Assembly: GCF_003968655.1 (NCBI RefSeq) | Contig: NZ_RXYK01000008.1 | Location: forward strand, 1-64,000 | Origin: Chlorobium phaeovibrioides | GTDB taxonomy: Bacteria; Bacteroidota; Chlorobiia; Chlorobiales; Chlorobiaceae | DNA: 64,000 nt | Direction of reading: 5' to 3' | Shown: in pieces, positions 29,906 to 39,200 of the stretch | How positions within the stretch are numbered: position 1 is the first letter of the stretch | How the letters are laid out: each line of letters opens with the position of its first letter | Translations under genes and position numbers: made by a program | The notes under the pieces: generated by a model | Told to the model about the DNA's origin: nothing | Databases searched by the model: none | The model's input: only the letters and a program-made list of their open reading frames with translations

Positions 29906-31360
29906 CTACTCCGGAATAAGCCACCAGAACGGATAGCCCTTCGCCTTATGGAAGAAGAGGTAATGAAGCAGCACCTTCAGCCAATGGCCCGCAAGACCCG
30001 CCTCGCCAACAGAATATTTCATGTCGCGGCCCCATTCAGGATACTTGTCCCAGTCGGGAACCACAGGGAACACAGTCATTGACGCACCCAGACCGGTAAA
30101 CGAACCGAACCCGCCCGACACAATGCAGGCTGCGCCCATACGGCTCATTGAGGCCTTATGCGCATGCTCTGTTGCGCCATGGATCCGCTCGGCAATATTG
30201 AGCGCCGTAATCTTACCCATAACACCCGAAGGCATACCGGTACGGGGAGGAGTCGGGAAAATCGCGCGGCCCTTCTCGCTTGTCATCGGTTTGGAAATGG
30301 CATGCGGAGGAGCGAATGCAATGCCAACCGCATAGATATTACCGTAAGTCGGGTTCTGATAAGTGCTCGGCCAGTCATCAGCAGACCAGTCTTCAAAGGG
30401 CTTCTGGGAGTAATCTCCATCAACCTTCATGAACTTGTTGGGCGCGAACAGCGTATCGGTAATGTCATTGCCTTCGCGGTCGAATGCCGTCATGCCGACG
30501 CCGGAAAACGCAGGAATGAGCATTGCAAAATCGAACTCCTGCACATGGTCTTCACCATCCAGGGTCTCGTAATGGGCCTTGCCCTCTTCAACCTTGTAGA
30601 CGCCCGCCCTGCGGATCCAGTTGATCCCGTACTCTGCAAGGAGCGACTCGGTAAACACCTTGGTGGGAGTAATGTAGCCACCGCGTTTGATAAACGCGCC
30701 GCCCATTCCAAAATCACCAAGCTCGTACTCATTGGAAATCCAGGTGATCTGAGCCATTTTGCTGAGCCCCCTGGTAGAAATTTCATGCGCAATGTTCAGG
30801 ATATACTCGAACGCCGCACCCTGGCAGGTAGCCATTGCGTGACCTGTACCAATGAGGAAACGCTGCTTCTCCCCCGCCTGCATTTTTTTAATGCTCTCCT
30901 GCAGATGCTCCCATGCGTGGGCCGCATGCGAATAGGTGCAGACAGAGTAACTGTTCTGATCAGGACCCAACCCCTCGGTAGCCTCAAAGTTCAGCTTCGG
31001 GCCGGTGGCATTCACCAGATAATCATACTCAACATTCTCCCGAGTGCCGGCATTATCAGCATCTGTATATTCTATGGTAACGAACCCCCTCCCGGTGGAA
31101 GCATCACCTTCAGGATGAATTTCAAGGGCTTTTGCCTGCTTGTAGACAATACCCCACCGATCATACACTTTCTTGAGTTCAAAACGAACATCGTCAATCG
31201 TCATCTGCCCCACTCCAACCCAGATGTTTGACGGTATCCACTGATAATAGCTGTTGGGCGTCACTACGACAACCTCATGCTTCTTCCCAAGCTTTTTCTT
31301 GAGGAATGAAGCGCAGGTATGTCCTGAAACGCCAGCGCCTAAAACGACAACCTTTGCCAT
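29906..31360 (-). CDS. sulfide:quinone reductase-type flavoprotein (484 aa paralogue)
   Basis: FAD-dependent two-dinucleotide-binding-domain oxidoreductase. N-terminal VVVLGAGVSGHTCASFLKKKL binds FAD; NIYAVGIAF is the second FAD contact. Three cysteines align by context with the redox-active cysteines of SQR: C141 (SVCTYSHAAHAWEHL), C179 (TGHAMATCQGAAFEYI) and C412 (SRMGAACIVSGG). The C-terminus ends in a hydrophobic/aromatic amphipathic stretch (LKVLLHYLFFHKAKGYPFWWLIP), consistent with monotopic membrane attachment. SQR oxidises sulfide to polysulfide and reduces quinone. Assignment to one of the six SQR types is not possible by eye. It lies downstream of a second SQR-like gene. Confidence 0.82.
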   Translation of the reverse strand: MAKVVVLGAGVSGHTCASFLKKKLGKKHEVVVVTPNSYYQWIPSNIWVGVGQMTIDDVRFELKKVYDRWGIVYKQAKALEIHPEGDASTGRGFVTIEYTDADNAGTRENVEYDYLVNATGPKLNFEATEGLGPDQNSYSVCTYSHAAHAWEHLQESIKKMQAGEKQRFLIGTGHAMATCQGAAFEYILNIAHEISTRGLSKMAQITWISNEYELGDFGMGGAFIKRGGYITPTKVFTESLLAEYGINWIRRAGVYKVEEGKAHYETLDGEDHVQEFDFAMLIPAFSGVGMTAFDREGNDITDTLFAPNKFMKVDGDYSQKPFEDWSADDWPSTYQNPTYGNIYAVGIAFAPPHAISKPMTSEKGRAIFPTPPRTGMPSGVMGKITALNIAERIHGATEHAHKASMSRMGAACIVSGGFGSFTGLGASMTVFPVVPDWDKYPEWGRDMKYSVGEAGLAGHWLKVLLHYLFFHKAKGYPFWWLIPE

Positions 31361-31541
31361 AGACGGACTCTCTTTTCAATTATTATGGAAGACACGGTCT
31401 TTGAGCAACCACAAGTACAAGTACACGGAAAAGTGCTGAATAATTCCCGACACCCGCTTTCTTCGCCTCCTGTACGCCACTCAACATGAACTTCTATATA
31501 AGCATATGCTCATGTTAATGCAAACCGAACTGCCGTTTTTC

Positions 31542-32768
31542 TCACCCCACCTCTTTGCCTGCCATCACAAGCGTGGGAGGCATGCCCAGATGGCGGCCCC
31601 CCAGAAGCACATTCCAGTAAAGCGGCTCAAACGCCAACTTGCCGTACCAGTTTGCCTTGGTCTCCTTCAACAGACTGAAAGGGCCAAGATGGGGAGCGGG
31701 AAACTTGCCCGGCAGAGGCTCAATCTTGTAGTTGAAGTCGATAAGGGAGGAAGTTCCTTTTGAATACACAATGAAACAGGTGGAATGGCCGTCGTAAATC
31801 TCCTCAGGCTTTACCCCGTGAATTTCCGCCATAATATTGAACACCACCACATCGGCTTCATAATGCGCAACCGAACCCGCCTTTGAAGTCGGCACATTGG
31901 TAGCGTCGCCAATCACATAGACCCCATCGTGCTTCAGCGCCTGCAGCGTGTTCTGGTGGGTGGGTACATAGCCAATGCCGTCATCCATCCCCGAATCACT
32001 GATCACCTTGTCGCCAATTGTGGTAGGCACAACCACCAGCATATCATAATCAACCTTTGCGCCCTGAACCGACTCAATGTACTTCCCCTTGCCATCCACC
32101 CGGTTCAGCTCAAAACCAGTCGTAATCTTGATATTCTTCTCTTTTGCCGACCGGCTGAACACAGCCGATGCCTTCGGCTTGGTAAACGCACCCTGAAGCG
32201 GAGTCACCAGCTCAATCTCCACCTTTTTGCGGATCCCTCTCTTCTTGAAATACCAGTCCGCCATAAAAACAAACTCAATAGGCGCAACCGGACACTTGAA
32301 AGGCAGCTCGGCAATATCCATCACCAGCTTTCCGCCATCAAACTCCTTGAGTTTCTCGTGGAGAATGTCGGCCGCCTCCAGATAATAAAAGGTAAACGCA
32401 TTCTTGCCCCATGCATCAAGCAAGCCATCATTCTCCTCCGGCACAACCTTGCAGCCGGTGCTGATGACAAGAAAATCATACACAAACTCATGCTTCTTCG
32501 TCTTCACACTCTTCTTCTCGGGATCAATACGGGTGATTTCGTCCATCACAAATGTTACACCGGGCAGAAAATACTTCTGGCGGGGCTTTACCAGCGTTTT
32601 TGATTTCTGTAGCCCAAAAGGCACAAACAACAGACCCGGCTGATAAATATGCCGGTCATCACGATCGATGACAGTTATCGTCCACTCATCAGGCAGATGC
32701 CTTCGCAGATTATTGGAAATAATGGTTCCTGCCGTTCCACCACCCAAAACAACAATGTTCTTTGCCAT
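31542..32768 (-). CDS. sulfide:quinone reductase-type flavoprotein (408 aa paralogue)
   Basis: Start set at 32768 (MAKNIVVLGGGTAGTIISNN), the FAD-binding beginning; the frame is open upstream to 32807. GVYVIGDATNVPTSKAGSVAH is the second FAD signature. Candidate catalytic cysteines: C106 (VISTGCKVVP), C159 (LPFKCPVAPIEF) and C331 (GHSTCFIVYS), the pattern expected of a functional SQR. A C-terminal amphipathic region (FSLLKETKANWYGKLAFEPLYWNVLLGG) probably docks to the membrane. It lies 181 bp upstream of the second paralogue on the same strand. A perfect inverted repeat lies 85 bp upstream of its start. Confidence 0.88.
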   Translation of the reverse strand: MAKNIVVLGGGTAGTIISNNLRRHLPDEWTITVIDRDDRHIYQPGLLFVPFGLQKSKTLVKPRQKYFLPGVTFVMDEITRIDPEKKSVKTKKHEFVYDFLVISTGCKVVPEENDGLLDAWGKNAFTFYYLEAADILHEKLKEFDGGKLVMDIAELPFKCPVAPIEFVFMADWYFKKRGIRKKVEIELVTPLQGAFTKPKASAVFSRSAKEKNIKITTGFELNRVDGKGKYIESVQGAKVDYDMLVVVPTTIGDKVISDSGMDDGIGYVPTHQNTLQALKHDGVYVIGDATNVPTSKAGSVAHYEADVVVFNIMAEIHGVKPEEIYDGHSTCFIVYSKGTSSLIDFNYKIEPLPGKFPAPHLGPFSLLKETKANWYGKLAFEPLYWNVLLGGRHLGMPPTLVMAGKEVG

Positions 32769-32852
32769 GCTGAAAGCCTCCTGTTTTGCAGCCAAAGCGA
32801 CTGCCAAAATGAATGTTGACGCGACAGAGCACCCGAAAGATAACTTAATCGC

Positions 32853-32874
32853 TATATTACTATGCGGTAATATA
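32853..32874. promoter_or_regulatory. perfect inverted repeat upstream of the SQR gene
   Basis: TATATTAC-TATGCG-GTAATATA, an 8-bp perfect dyad with a 6-bp spacer, lies in the divergent region between the SQR gene and the glycine-rich protein gene. Its form suits a dimeric winged-helix repressor such as an ArsR/SmtB member, but no such gene is in the window. Confidence 0.5.
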
Positions 32875-32950
32875 AGAACCCGTAATCATGAAACCAAGCA
32901 AAGCTTTTGTGCCGCCAGGAATAAAAATGAATTTTTTATATCTATATGTC

Positions 32951-32979
32951 TTGACAGAAGACAAAAAAATATATACAAT
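32951..32979 (+). promoter_or_regulatory. sigma-70-type promoter for the glycine-rich protein gene
   Basis: TTGACA at 32951-32956, a 17-bp spacer and TACAAT at 32974-32979: one mismatch to full consensus. The predicted transcript has a 5' leader of about 165 nt before the ATG at 33154. Confidence 0.7.
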
Positions 32980-33153
32980 ACACTTGAAGTCAAGATGCAG
33001 ACAGCTCTTCAGGAATAACCCCCGTTTCCTGCGCACAAAAACCCCTGCATCCCCATACCATCTAAACAAGCAGTCGTAAAGGTTTCAGTTACTGTTCAAT
33101 GGCCCTGCAAGGAGCTATTGCAGCTCTATCAACCAAAAGAGGGGGATACGATT

Positions 33154-34518
33154 ATGGCCACGAGCACCATAGGGACAAGCGCAGCTGCAATCAAATGCTG
33201 CCCGGAACTGCAGGAAAAACCAGTATGCGACACACTCTCATTCCGTTACCGCCTGCCATTTCAGGCTAAAGCAGGAAAAGACACACAGCGGGTGCCAGTG
33301 GAAGTTGTGCTTCATTTTGAATTGACGCGGTGCACCGGTCCCCTGACCATTAGCGACCCCATATACTCCACGACCCTTCTCCCCGGCGAACAGGTACGGC
33401 TCTTCACCAGCGACCGCCACACGCGGTGGTCATATGACTCTGAATCGCAGCTCTCTTACCGCCATGAAACAACATCAGAAGAGTCATACTACACGCACGC
33501 CATGGCCGAGGCCATAAGCGACATCACGGCAAGCGACGAAGTTCAGGCTGATTCATCCTTTGAAAGTTCATGGGCAAAAGGGGGCGGAGGCGCCAGCCTC
33601 AACCTTGGAATCGTCAAAATTGGTGGTGGAGGAGGCGGAGGCAGCTATGACTCCAAATCAACCTATGACTTCAGCCGAAACATATCACAGCATGCCCACG
33701 CTGCATCAAGCTATGCGGCAGCCGGTGTCAGAGCAGCAAGCTCCACGGCAATTGGAGAAGTTGAGCAGCGGACACACGCTGAAGGAGAATCGGAAGCGCA
33801 CTATGAATCCTCCTCACGCAGCTTCCGTAACCCGAACCGGTGTCATGCAGTAACCTACCTGTTCCACAAAATCAACAAAACCCAGACCGTGTCGTTCAGG
33901 CTCAAAGCCATAGAACGCCGCGTTGACGACCCCAAAGTACCCACGGGGGCATACCAGAAAGTGGTCCCTGATACAACCGGCCGCATTATGGTCAAACCCC
34001 AGTATATTACTGCAGCCAACAAAGATCGCCTGCAGATTGAGCATGTAGCCTATACCAGCGCAGCTGAGCATCAGCAGGCAGCAAAATCGGGACTGGGCTT
34101 ATCATCCAATAAGTCCTTCGCTTACGCGGCAGCAACGGCAACACCTGTTACAGCAGACCTCAGCGAACCGACATACAGCATAGTAACCCGCGACGCCGCA
34201 ATCAAAGCTGTTGATAACGAGCTTATGGAAGCAGGGCTGATTGACCGCAAAACCGGACTGGTGTCAGAAAAAATAATTGCTGAACTCTCATGGGAACGGA
34301 CGGAAATTCTTCCCACTCCGGGAATCATCGTGAAAGGGTGCCTTGATGAGTGCGATACCTGTGAGGCTTCGCTTAAAAAAGAGATTGAACTCGACCTTGA
34401 GCGGCGCCAGCTTGAAAATGAACTCCTGAAACGCAAAATTGAACTGCTCGACCAAGCTCAGGAGTACCGTTGCTGCCCTGTTGAACTCATAGAAGACGAG
34501 GATGCAGATAATGGATAA
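33154..34518 (+). CDS. unknown protein with glycine-rich centre, Cys pairs and C-terminal coiled coil
   Basis: 454 aa; I do not recognise a family. Start at 33154 (AGAGGGGG nine bases upstream). No signal peptide. Residues ~35-110 form a beta-rich domain (VPVEVVLHFELTRCTGPLTIS). The middle (~110-240) is low complexity, Ser/Ala/His rich, with GGGGASLNLGIVKI and a GGGGGGG run. Then RCHAVTYLFHKINKTQTVSFRLKAIERRV, a beta segment. The C-terminus has CLDECDTCEASLKKEIELDLERRQLENELLKRKIELLD, a charged coiled coil, and a final CC. Cysteine pairs at both ends (KCCPE, RCCPV) could bind metal or form cross-links. Four hairpins follow its stop. It appears monocistronic. Confidence 0.7.
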   Translation: MATSTIGTSAAAIKCCPELQEKPVCDTLSFRYRLPFQAKAGKDTQRVPVEVVLHFELTRCTGPLTISDPIYSTTLLPGEQVRLFTSDRHTRWSYDSESQLSYRHETTSEESYYTHAMAEAISDITASDEVQADSSFESSWAKGGGGASLNLGIVKIGGGGGGGSYDSKSTYDFSRNISQHAHAASSYAAAGVRAASSTAIGEVEQRTHAEGESEAHYESSSRSFRNPNRCHAVTYLFHKINKTQTVSFRLKAIERRVDDPKVPTGAYQKVVPDTTGRIMVKPQYITAANKDRLQIEHVAYTSAAEHQQAAKSGLGLSSNKSFAYAAATATPVTADLSEPTYSIVTRDAAIKAVDNELMEAGLIDRKTGLVSEKIIAELSWERTEILPTPGIIVKGCLDECDTCEASLKKEIELDLERRQLENELLKRKIELLDQAQEYRCCPVELIEDEDADNG

Positions 34519-34521
34519 TCG

Positions 34522-34622
34522 CCGCTAAAGCGGAAAAGGAAAAAGCCTCATGCAAATGAGGTGGAGCATGCGTAATGGGGGAAGCATGCTCACCAGAAAA
34601 CGGCCGAAAGGCCGTTTTCTGG
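34522..34622 (+). other. four consecutive hairpins after the glycine-rich protein gene
   Basis: In order: CCGC-TAAA-GCGG (34522-34533); CCTCAT-GCAA-ATGAGG (34546-34561); GAGCATGC-N12-GCATGCTC (34564-34591); and a 13-bp perfect stem with GAAA loop at 34593-34622, whose 3' arm holds TTTT. The last could act as a terminator in either direction between the convergent genes, but the clustered stems look like a structured 3' RNA. Confidence 0.6.
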
Positions 34623-34655
34623 TTTATGCCTCAACACCACACCAGGAAGAAAAGC

Positions 34656-35921
34656 TCACCGCACCGTCAGAATTTCATCCCACTGCGTGCTGCACCGCGG
34701 TGAAAGACGCTGCTGCACCGGCCTCCACGCATTCATATCCTCCGCCGCCAACCGTATCGACGACTTTCCATAACGCCTGTTGACCTCATCCATCACCGCC
34801 ATCAGCCTCGTGCCGCGATCCTCGTCCGCCCTCTCTTCAAAGAGCGACATAGTCGTTTCCGGCTGGTTCCGCGATACCATTCCGCTCAGCATCACCCCGG
34901 CTTTGCGATACTCAATCCCCTCCCGGAACAGCCCCTCCAGCATTCCTGCCGCTGTTTTCAGAATCACCGACGAATCCATTGAAGGCGCCCCGAGGGCAGC
35001 CGTCCGGCTCAACCAGCACCGCCCACCCTCACCGGCAAACGGGCTGCTTCCAATAAACACCGTCACCATTGACGCCAGCTGCCCTTCTGCTCTGAGCTTC
35101 ACGGCGCAACGCCCCGAAAAAGTTGCCACCGCCTGATGCAGTTCTTCAAGAAGCACAACGCTCCGCCCGAACGAACGCGAAGTACAGATGCTCTGCTTCA
35201 CCGGCCGTACCAGCTCAAGAGGCAGGCACGAGGCCCCCTGTAACTCCGCCTGCACCCGCGCTCCCACCACATGCATCTGCATCCTGACCCATGAAGCTGA
35301 AGCCGCCGCAAAATCCCCGGCCGTCATAATTCCCCGCTCCTGCAGCCGACGGCTCCACTTCCTGCCAATACCCCACACATCTTCCACAGGCATTGCACGA
35401 AGAGCCGCCGCAATATCCTCCGGCGAAGACAGCACCACAACCCCGCCAGAGGCAGGGTTCTTCTTGGCCATCCGGTTGGCAACCTTCGCCAGCGTTTTGG
35501 TGGGCCCAATGCCAATGCTTATGGGAATGCCCGTATGCCGCCTCACCGTCCGACGCATCTCTTCCGCATACGAAGGAAGATCAAACCGGCCGAACCCGCT
35601 CATATCCAGAAACGCCTCATCAATGGAATAGACCTCTATCTCCGGCACCAGTCCCGTCAGGGTAGTCATTACCCGTGACGACATATCCCCATAAAGCGCA
35701 TAGTTCGAGGAGAACACCTCCACCCCTCCCCGCCGAAGCCTCTCGCGACACTTGAACTCCGGCTCACCCATTTGTATGCCAAGCGCCTTGGCCTCAGCCG
35801 AACGGGCAATCACGCACCCGTCGTTGTTGGAAAGCACAACCACCGGAACGCCCTCAAGAGCCGGGTTGAACACCCGCTCGCACGAAGCATAAAAATTATT
35901 GCAGTCCGCAAGGGCAAACAT
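34656..35921 (-). CDS. umuC: DNA polymerase V subunit UmuC (Y-family)
   Basis: 421 aa, equal to E. coli UmuC (422). Translesion polymerase. Start set at 35921 ([20 protein letters not shown]), the family's invariant N-terminus; a GTG nine bases earlier is less likely. Catalytic Asp/Glu residues lie in [11 protein letters not shown] and [13 protein letters not shown]. The helix-hairpin-helix region ([27 protein letters not shown]) and the C-terminal DUF4113-like end ([16 protein letters not shown]) are present. Eleven bases behind the umuD stop, forming umuDC. Confidence 0.95.
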   Translation of the reverse strand: MFALADCNNFYASCERVFNPALEGVPVVVLSNNDGCVIARSAEAKALGIQMGEPEFKCRERLRRGGVEVFSSNYALYGDMSSRVMTTLTGLVPEIEVYSIDEAFLDMSGFGRFDLPSYAEEMRRTVRRHTGIPISIGIGPTKTLAKVANRMAKKNPASGGVVVLSSPEDIAAALRAMPVEDVWGIGRKWSRRLQERGIMTAGDFAAASASWVRMQMHVVGARVQAELQGASCLPLELVRPVKQSICTSRSFGRSVVLLEELHQAVATFSGRCAVKLRAEGQLASMVTVFIGSSPFAGEGGRCWLSRTAALGAPSMDSSVILKTAAGMLEGLFREGIEYRKAGVMLSGMVSRNQPETTMSLFEERADEDRGTRLMAVMDEVNRRYGKSSIRLAAEDMNAWRPVQQRLSPRCSTQWDEILTVR

Positions 35922-35932
35922 AGTTCCCACCC

Positions 35933-36388
35933 CTACCGCGGCTTATGGATGATATAGCTCACAATCCCCCACACCAGAAACTCATTCTCCTCCGTCACCC
36001 GCACAGGCTGGAACAGAGGATTTGCCGGCACCAGGAACAGATCCCCGTCCTCCAGACGAATGCGCTTCACCGTAAACTCTCCGTCAATGAAACAGACCGC
36101 CACATCGCCATCTTTAGGCTCAAGAGCCTTGTCGATAATCAGCAGATCCCCATCCTCAATGCCCGCATCCATCATTGAGCTCCCCTTCACCCGCGCATAA
36201 AAAGTAGCCGCAGGATGACGGATAAGCGCCTTGTTCAAGTCGAGCGACATCTCCTCATGGTCTTCAGCCGGCGAAGGAAACCCCGCAGCAACAGCCGAAC
36301 CCGCCACCGGAAGCGGCAGAGGCACTGAAAAATCAGGCACATAAAAGTCCAATGGCGACCCTGAACGAACCCGTGAAAGCATAATCAT
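35933..36388 (-). CDS. umuD: UmuD-type self-cleaving subunit of DNA polymerase V
   Basis: 151 aa. LexA-like S24 peptidase. Cleavage site Ala-Gly in [10 protein letters not shown] (about 36-37), nucleophile Ser in [13 protein letters not shown], and general-base Lys in [13 protein letters not shown]. RecA filament-stimulated self-cleavage yields active UmuD'. I could not find a clear LexA box in the short upstream gap. The 62-residue gene on its left precedes it by five bases, so three genes may be cotranscribed. Confidence 0.93.
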   Translation of the reverse strand: MIMLSRVRSGSPLDFYVPDFSVPLPLPVAGSAVAAGFPSPAEDHEEMSLDLNKALIRHPAATFYARVKGSSMMDAGIEDGDLLIIDKALEPKDGDVAVCFIDGEFTVKRIRLEDGDLFLVPANPLFQPVRVTEENEFLVWGIVSYIIHKPR

Positions 36389-36393
36389 AGGCC

Positions 36394-36582
36394 TTACCCC
36401 TTCTTGCTGATATAAGCATTCAGCCCGATTGTTACCGGCTTGCCATCCACCAGCACATCAGTCACCGCATTGCCCCGGGTGCTGGCAACCACAAGCGTCT
36501 TCCCTGACGAGGAAAGAGTCGGCTTCTCAAGATCAATCTCAATACACAGCTTCCCATCCCGTATCTCCACCTTCATCGCCAT
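36394..36582 (-). CDS. small conserved protein of unknown function
   Basis: 62 aa; start at 36582 (MAMKVEIRDGKLCIEIDLEKPTL). Mostly beta: the line KTLVVASTRGNAVTDVLVDGKPVTIGLNAYIS looks like a small barrel. CTGGAGA upstream is a good ribosome-binding site. It leads the umuDC genes by five bases, so it may be a member of the same operon. No function assigned. Confidence 0.6.
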   Translation of the reverse strand: MAMKVEIRDGKLCIEIDLEKPTLSSSGKTLVVASTRGNAVTDVLVDGKPVTIGLNAYISKKG

Positions 36583-36787
36583 AGCAGCTTCTCCAGGGTT
36601 ACATGAACAAAATCTCCTGAACAAATATAGCACATCACAGCGCGGAAACGGAAAGGGGGCTCAAATCCCCCAAACAAATCAAAAAACAGTAAAAAAGCTG
36701 TCGGATGGACGAAAATCTGAAAACTTTTCTGTATTATGCATAGAGTATATGGGGTAGGCGAGTGAACCACAACCAACCGGAACTACC

Positions 36788-37264
36788 ATGGCAAACACAC
36801 GGAACGCAGCAGACCTGCAGAATGAGGTTGCCCGCCTCCGACAGACCGTAAAAAACAATGATGCTGAACTGGAACGGGTCGCCGGCGCCCGGGGCAACAG
36901 TCGATCAGCACTCCTTGTGCTGCTCGACCAGTTGCACGCACTCCCCATTGACCCGGAAAAAAGAAGGTCCATGACCTCAATCTGCCTGCAGCTGGCCGAT
37001 CAGCAGAAACTTGAAGAGCATCTTGGCGTTGATCTCACCCGCTCAGACTATGCATTCATTCTGCGGCTGCAGGAAAAACATACCGGTCTGAACCGCCGTG
37101 AGCTGAAAATAGCCCTCTTCATCAAGCTCAACTACAGCACCATTGAAATAGCGCGATCGGTCGGCATAAGCACCAGAGGCATGGAAAGCATCCGTTACCG
37201 CATGCACAAAAAACTCGGCCTCAAGCTCCACCAGTCAATAAAAACATATCTCGGCGAGCTCTAA
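36788..37264 (+). CDS. LuxR-type helix-turn-helix regulator
   Basis: 158 aa. The N-terminal ~40 residues form a coiled coil (NEVARLRQTVKNNDAELERVAG). The C-terminal GerE/LuxR domain reads LNRRELKIALFIKLNYSTIEIARSVGISTRGMESIRYRMHKKLGL, close to the tail domain of Bacteroidetes/Chlorobi one-component regulators. No receiver or sensor domain, so input is probably protein-protein through the coiled coil. Monocistronic; target genes unknown. Confidence 0.82.
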   Translation: MANTRNAADLQNEVARLRQTVKNNDAELERVAGARGNSRSALLVLLDQLHALPIDPEKRRSMTSICLQLADQQKLEEHLGVDLTRSDYAFILRLQEKHTGLNRRELKIALFIKLNYSTIEIARSVGISTRGMESIRYRMHKKLGLKLHQSIKTYLGEL

Positions 37265-37298
37265 GGAACAACACACCAGAGAGCAACCAGCCCCCACT

Positions 37299-38102
37299 TC
37301 AGCGCTTCATGAGCTGCTGCTGCATCTGTTCGGCCGCCTCTTTCATCTTCTCAAGGTTCTCACCGGAAAGCACTCCCTTGCCCATATCCGGCATCTCAGT
37401 TTTCGTGTACCCCGCAGGTATGGCGAACATCGCAGGATCAGGGACCGTCCTGTCCACACTCACAAGATCAGTCACAATACCCGACCTGACATGCAGCGTT
37501 CTTACGGGAAAGCCATCAATGCCTTCAGCCTTCAGCTTTGCGGCAAGCGCAGCAACCGACTCGCGACCCGAAGCCTGCATCCGGGCATAGGTGAAATAAC
37601 CGAGCAGATCAGGATTCAGCCACATTTCCACAGCCTCCTCGCTGCCGATGCTGCTGATTCGGATATGGCTGCACCGGTAGCCATTGACCGTTTCCGTTCC
37701 CAGCTGCTCCACAACAGCATCCCTGAAAGGAACAGCAGCATCAGCTGAATCCGCTGCCGGAACTGCCGCAGTATCAAATTCCATATAGGTCTTCGCCGCA
37801 TCATTGAGCATATAGATACGGTCGGGAGCTGAATTCAGGGAAAGAACCCTCACCGGCATATGACCCGAAAGACCCGCAAGAGTCGTTTCCGTTTCCGTGA
37901 GAATACCCTCCTTGCCGATATGGATGGTCATGGCAGCCGAACCGGTTCCCGGCATGGTCGTTGTCATCCGCATCACCCCCTCGAAGGGATGAAGAGCATC
38001 AACAGCAGCAACCGGCTCTTTCATGTCACCACCGCCTTTGCAGGCAGAAAAGAAGAAAAGGGGAAGAAGGGCAAGGAGGAGAAGGCGAAAAGCGTTTTTC
38101 AT
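37299..38102 (-). CDS. lipoprotein of unknown function (DUF4412-like)
   Basis: 267 aa. Signal peptide and lipobox LLPLFFFSACKGGG (Cys about residue 20); start set at 38102 to fit. The mature part resembles DUF4412 proteins: GVMRMTTTMPGTGSAAMTIHIGKEGILTETE, MYMLND-like DRIYMLNDAAKTYMEFD, and VEQLGTETVNGYRCSHIRISS...EAVEMWLNPDLLGYF. Ends in MEKMKEAAEQMQQQLMKR-type helix. A LolA/LppX-like fold is likely; ligand unknown. Confidence 0.7.
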   Translation of the reverse strand: MKNAFRLLLLALLPLFFFSACKGGGDMKEPVAAVDALHPFEGVMRMTTTMPGTGSAAMTIHIGKEGILTETETTLAGLSGHMPVRVLSLNSAPDRIYMLNDAAKTYMEFDTAAVPAADSADAAVPFRDAVVEQLGTETVNGYRCSHIRISSIGSEEAVEMWLNPDLLGYFTYARMQASGRESVAALAAKLKAEGIDGFPVRTLHVRSGIVTDLVSVDRTVPDPAMFAIPAGYTKTEMPDMGKGVLSGENLEKMKEAAEQMQQQLMKR

Positions 38103-38190
38103 GGCAGTATGCGTTTGGTTCCCATAAAATGTTGCGCCAGTCATGGGGGAAACACGGCAACTGCGTCATCATATAAATATACAAAAATAT

Positions 38191-39012
38191 CTATCCTGCC
38201 TTTACTGCATCTGCTGAACTGCTGTCCCAAGAGCTCCCCCGAAGCTCCGCCATACTGAACACCTTCACATCAACCGGAAAAGGAACTTCGCCCAACCCCT
38301 CCCGCAGCCGCAAGGCAAGCTCCCCGACATCATCCTCCGGCCCATCAACCACCACCGCAAGAATCAGGGAAAAGTTGCCGCGAATAGCTTCAGGAAATCG
38401 TTCTGCCAAATCCAGAATGCGGGAAAACTCCCTCTTGAAACGCGCTGCAACGGCCTCACCATACCCGAAATATTGAACCTCAACCGCAATAGTCCGCTCC
38501 GGCGCCCTCACCAGGCCGTCGAATACATACGAACCATCCCCCGTCGAACAACTCATATTGCGCATTACCGGTACCCGAAGCTCCATGGCAATCTGGTTCA
38601 TCGCCCGCTCTTCAGCCAATGAATACCGGGCACGAATATTCCCGCCCAAAATTCCCTCAACGCCACCACTGCAGGAAGGTGAAGCACCCGCCTCCTGTCC
38701 TTTTGCGTGATGGCCGAGCTGCACCAGTAATTTCCGCTCTCTTGCCTCCTGCGACGCCGGTCGGAACGAACGGAAAAAATCCGACTCATCCTCAAAATCC
38801 GACGGGGCATACATCACCCGGTGATTGAAAAGCAGGGTAGTAAAAAACAAAACAACCAGCAGGACGGGAAACGCCATAAGAAACCAGAGATAGATCCCCT
38901 GATTTTCAAGCGACAGGACAGGCAGCACCATTGTTGCCCCCAGTTCGGTCACTGCCGCAAAAACACCGATGATGGTAAGCGGATTGTTGATGAGCGTGAA
39001 CTTTTCAAGCAT
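38191..39012 (-). CDS. membrane-anchored protein of unknown function
   Basis: 273 aa; start at 39012 (MLEKFTLINNPLTIIGVFAAVTELG); a GTG at 39057 would extend it by 15. Two membrane segments at ~12-32 and ~43-63 (IYLWFLMAFPVLLVVLFFTTLLF), followed by YAPSDFEDESDFFRSF. The cytosolic part contains a nuclease-like or REase-fold pattern (ALVRAPERTIAVEVQYFGYGEAVAARFKREFSRI). Function unknown; the N-terminal half resembles other small membrane anchors of defence or stress proteins, which is only a weak hint. Confidence 0.65.
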   Translation of the reverse strand: MLEKFTLINNPLTIIGVFAAVTELGATMVLPVLSLENQGIYLWFLMAFPVLLVVLFFTTLLFNHRVMYAPSDFEDESDFFRSFRPASQEARERKLLVQLGHHAKGQEAGASPSCSGGVEGILGGNIRARYSLAEERAMNQIAMELRVPVMRNMSCSTGDGSYVFDGLVRAPERTIAVEVQYFGYGEAVAARFKREFSRILDLAERFPEAIRGNFSLILAVVVDGPEDDVGELALRLREGLGEVPFPVDVKVFSMAELRGSSWDSSSADAVKAG

Positions 39013-39140
39013 CAGCCAGGTCTTTAGAATGGGGTTCTGAATAGTATCTGAAAGCACTGCAGCGCATCCTTCGGCGCCTGAGTCAATAAATAATACAATA
39101 AAAATTCATACCATCCCACCTCAGCCTACTGCATACGGCC

Positions 39141-39168
39141 AAAAAAAAGGCAGGGTGTCACCCCTGCC
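39141..39168 (-). terminator. terminator of the DUF3127 gene
   Basis: GGCAGGG-TGTCAC-CCCTGCC with eight T on the minus-strand side (A-run 39141-39148). It lies 33 bp past the stop. Confidence 0.85.
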
Positions 39169-39200
39169 TCTGCTTCACTCCCCACTCTCGGCTTTTTCCC

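Larger units (their letters stand above)
32769..33153. other. divergent intergenic region
   Basis: 385 bp, AT-rich compared with its flanks. It holds the dyad at 32853 and a near-consensus promoter at 32951 facing right. No gene seen. Confidence 0.6.

Noticed and set aside
29699-30082. 127-codon plus-strand frame after the nitroreductase gene
   Set aside because: Most of it lies antisense to the SQR-type gene and it has no family signature.
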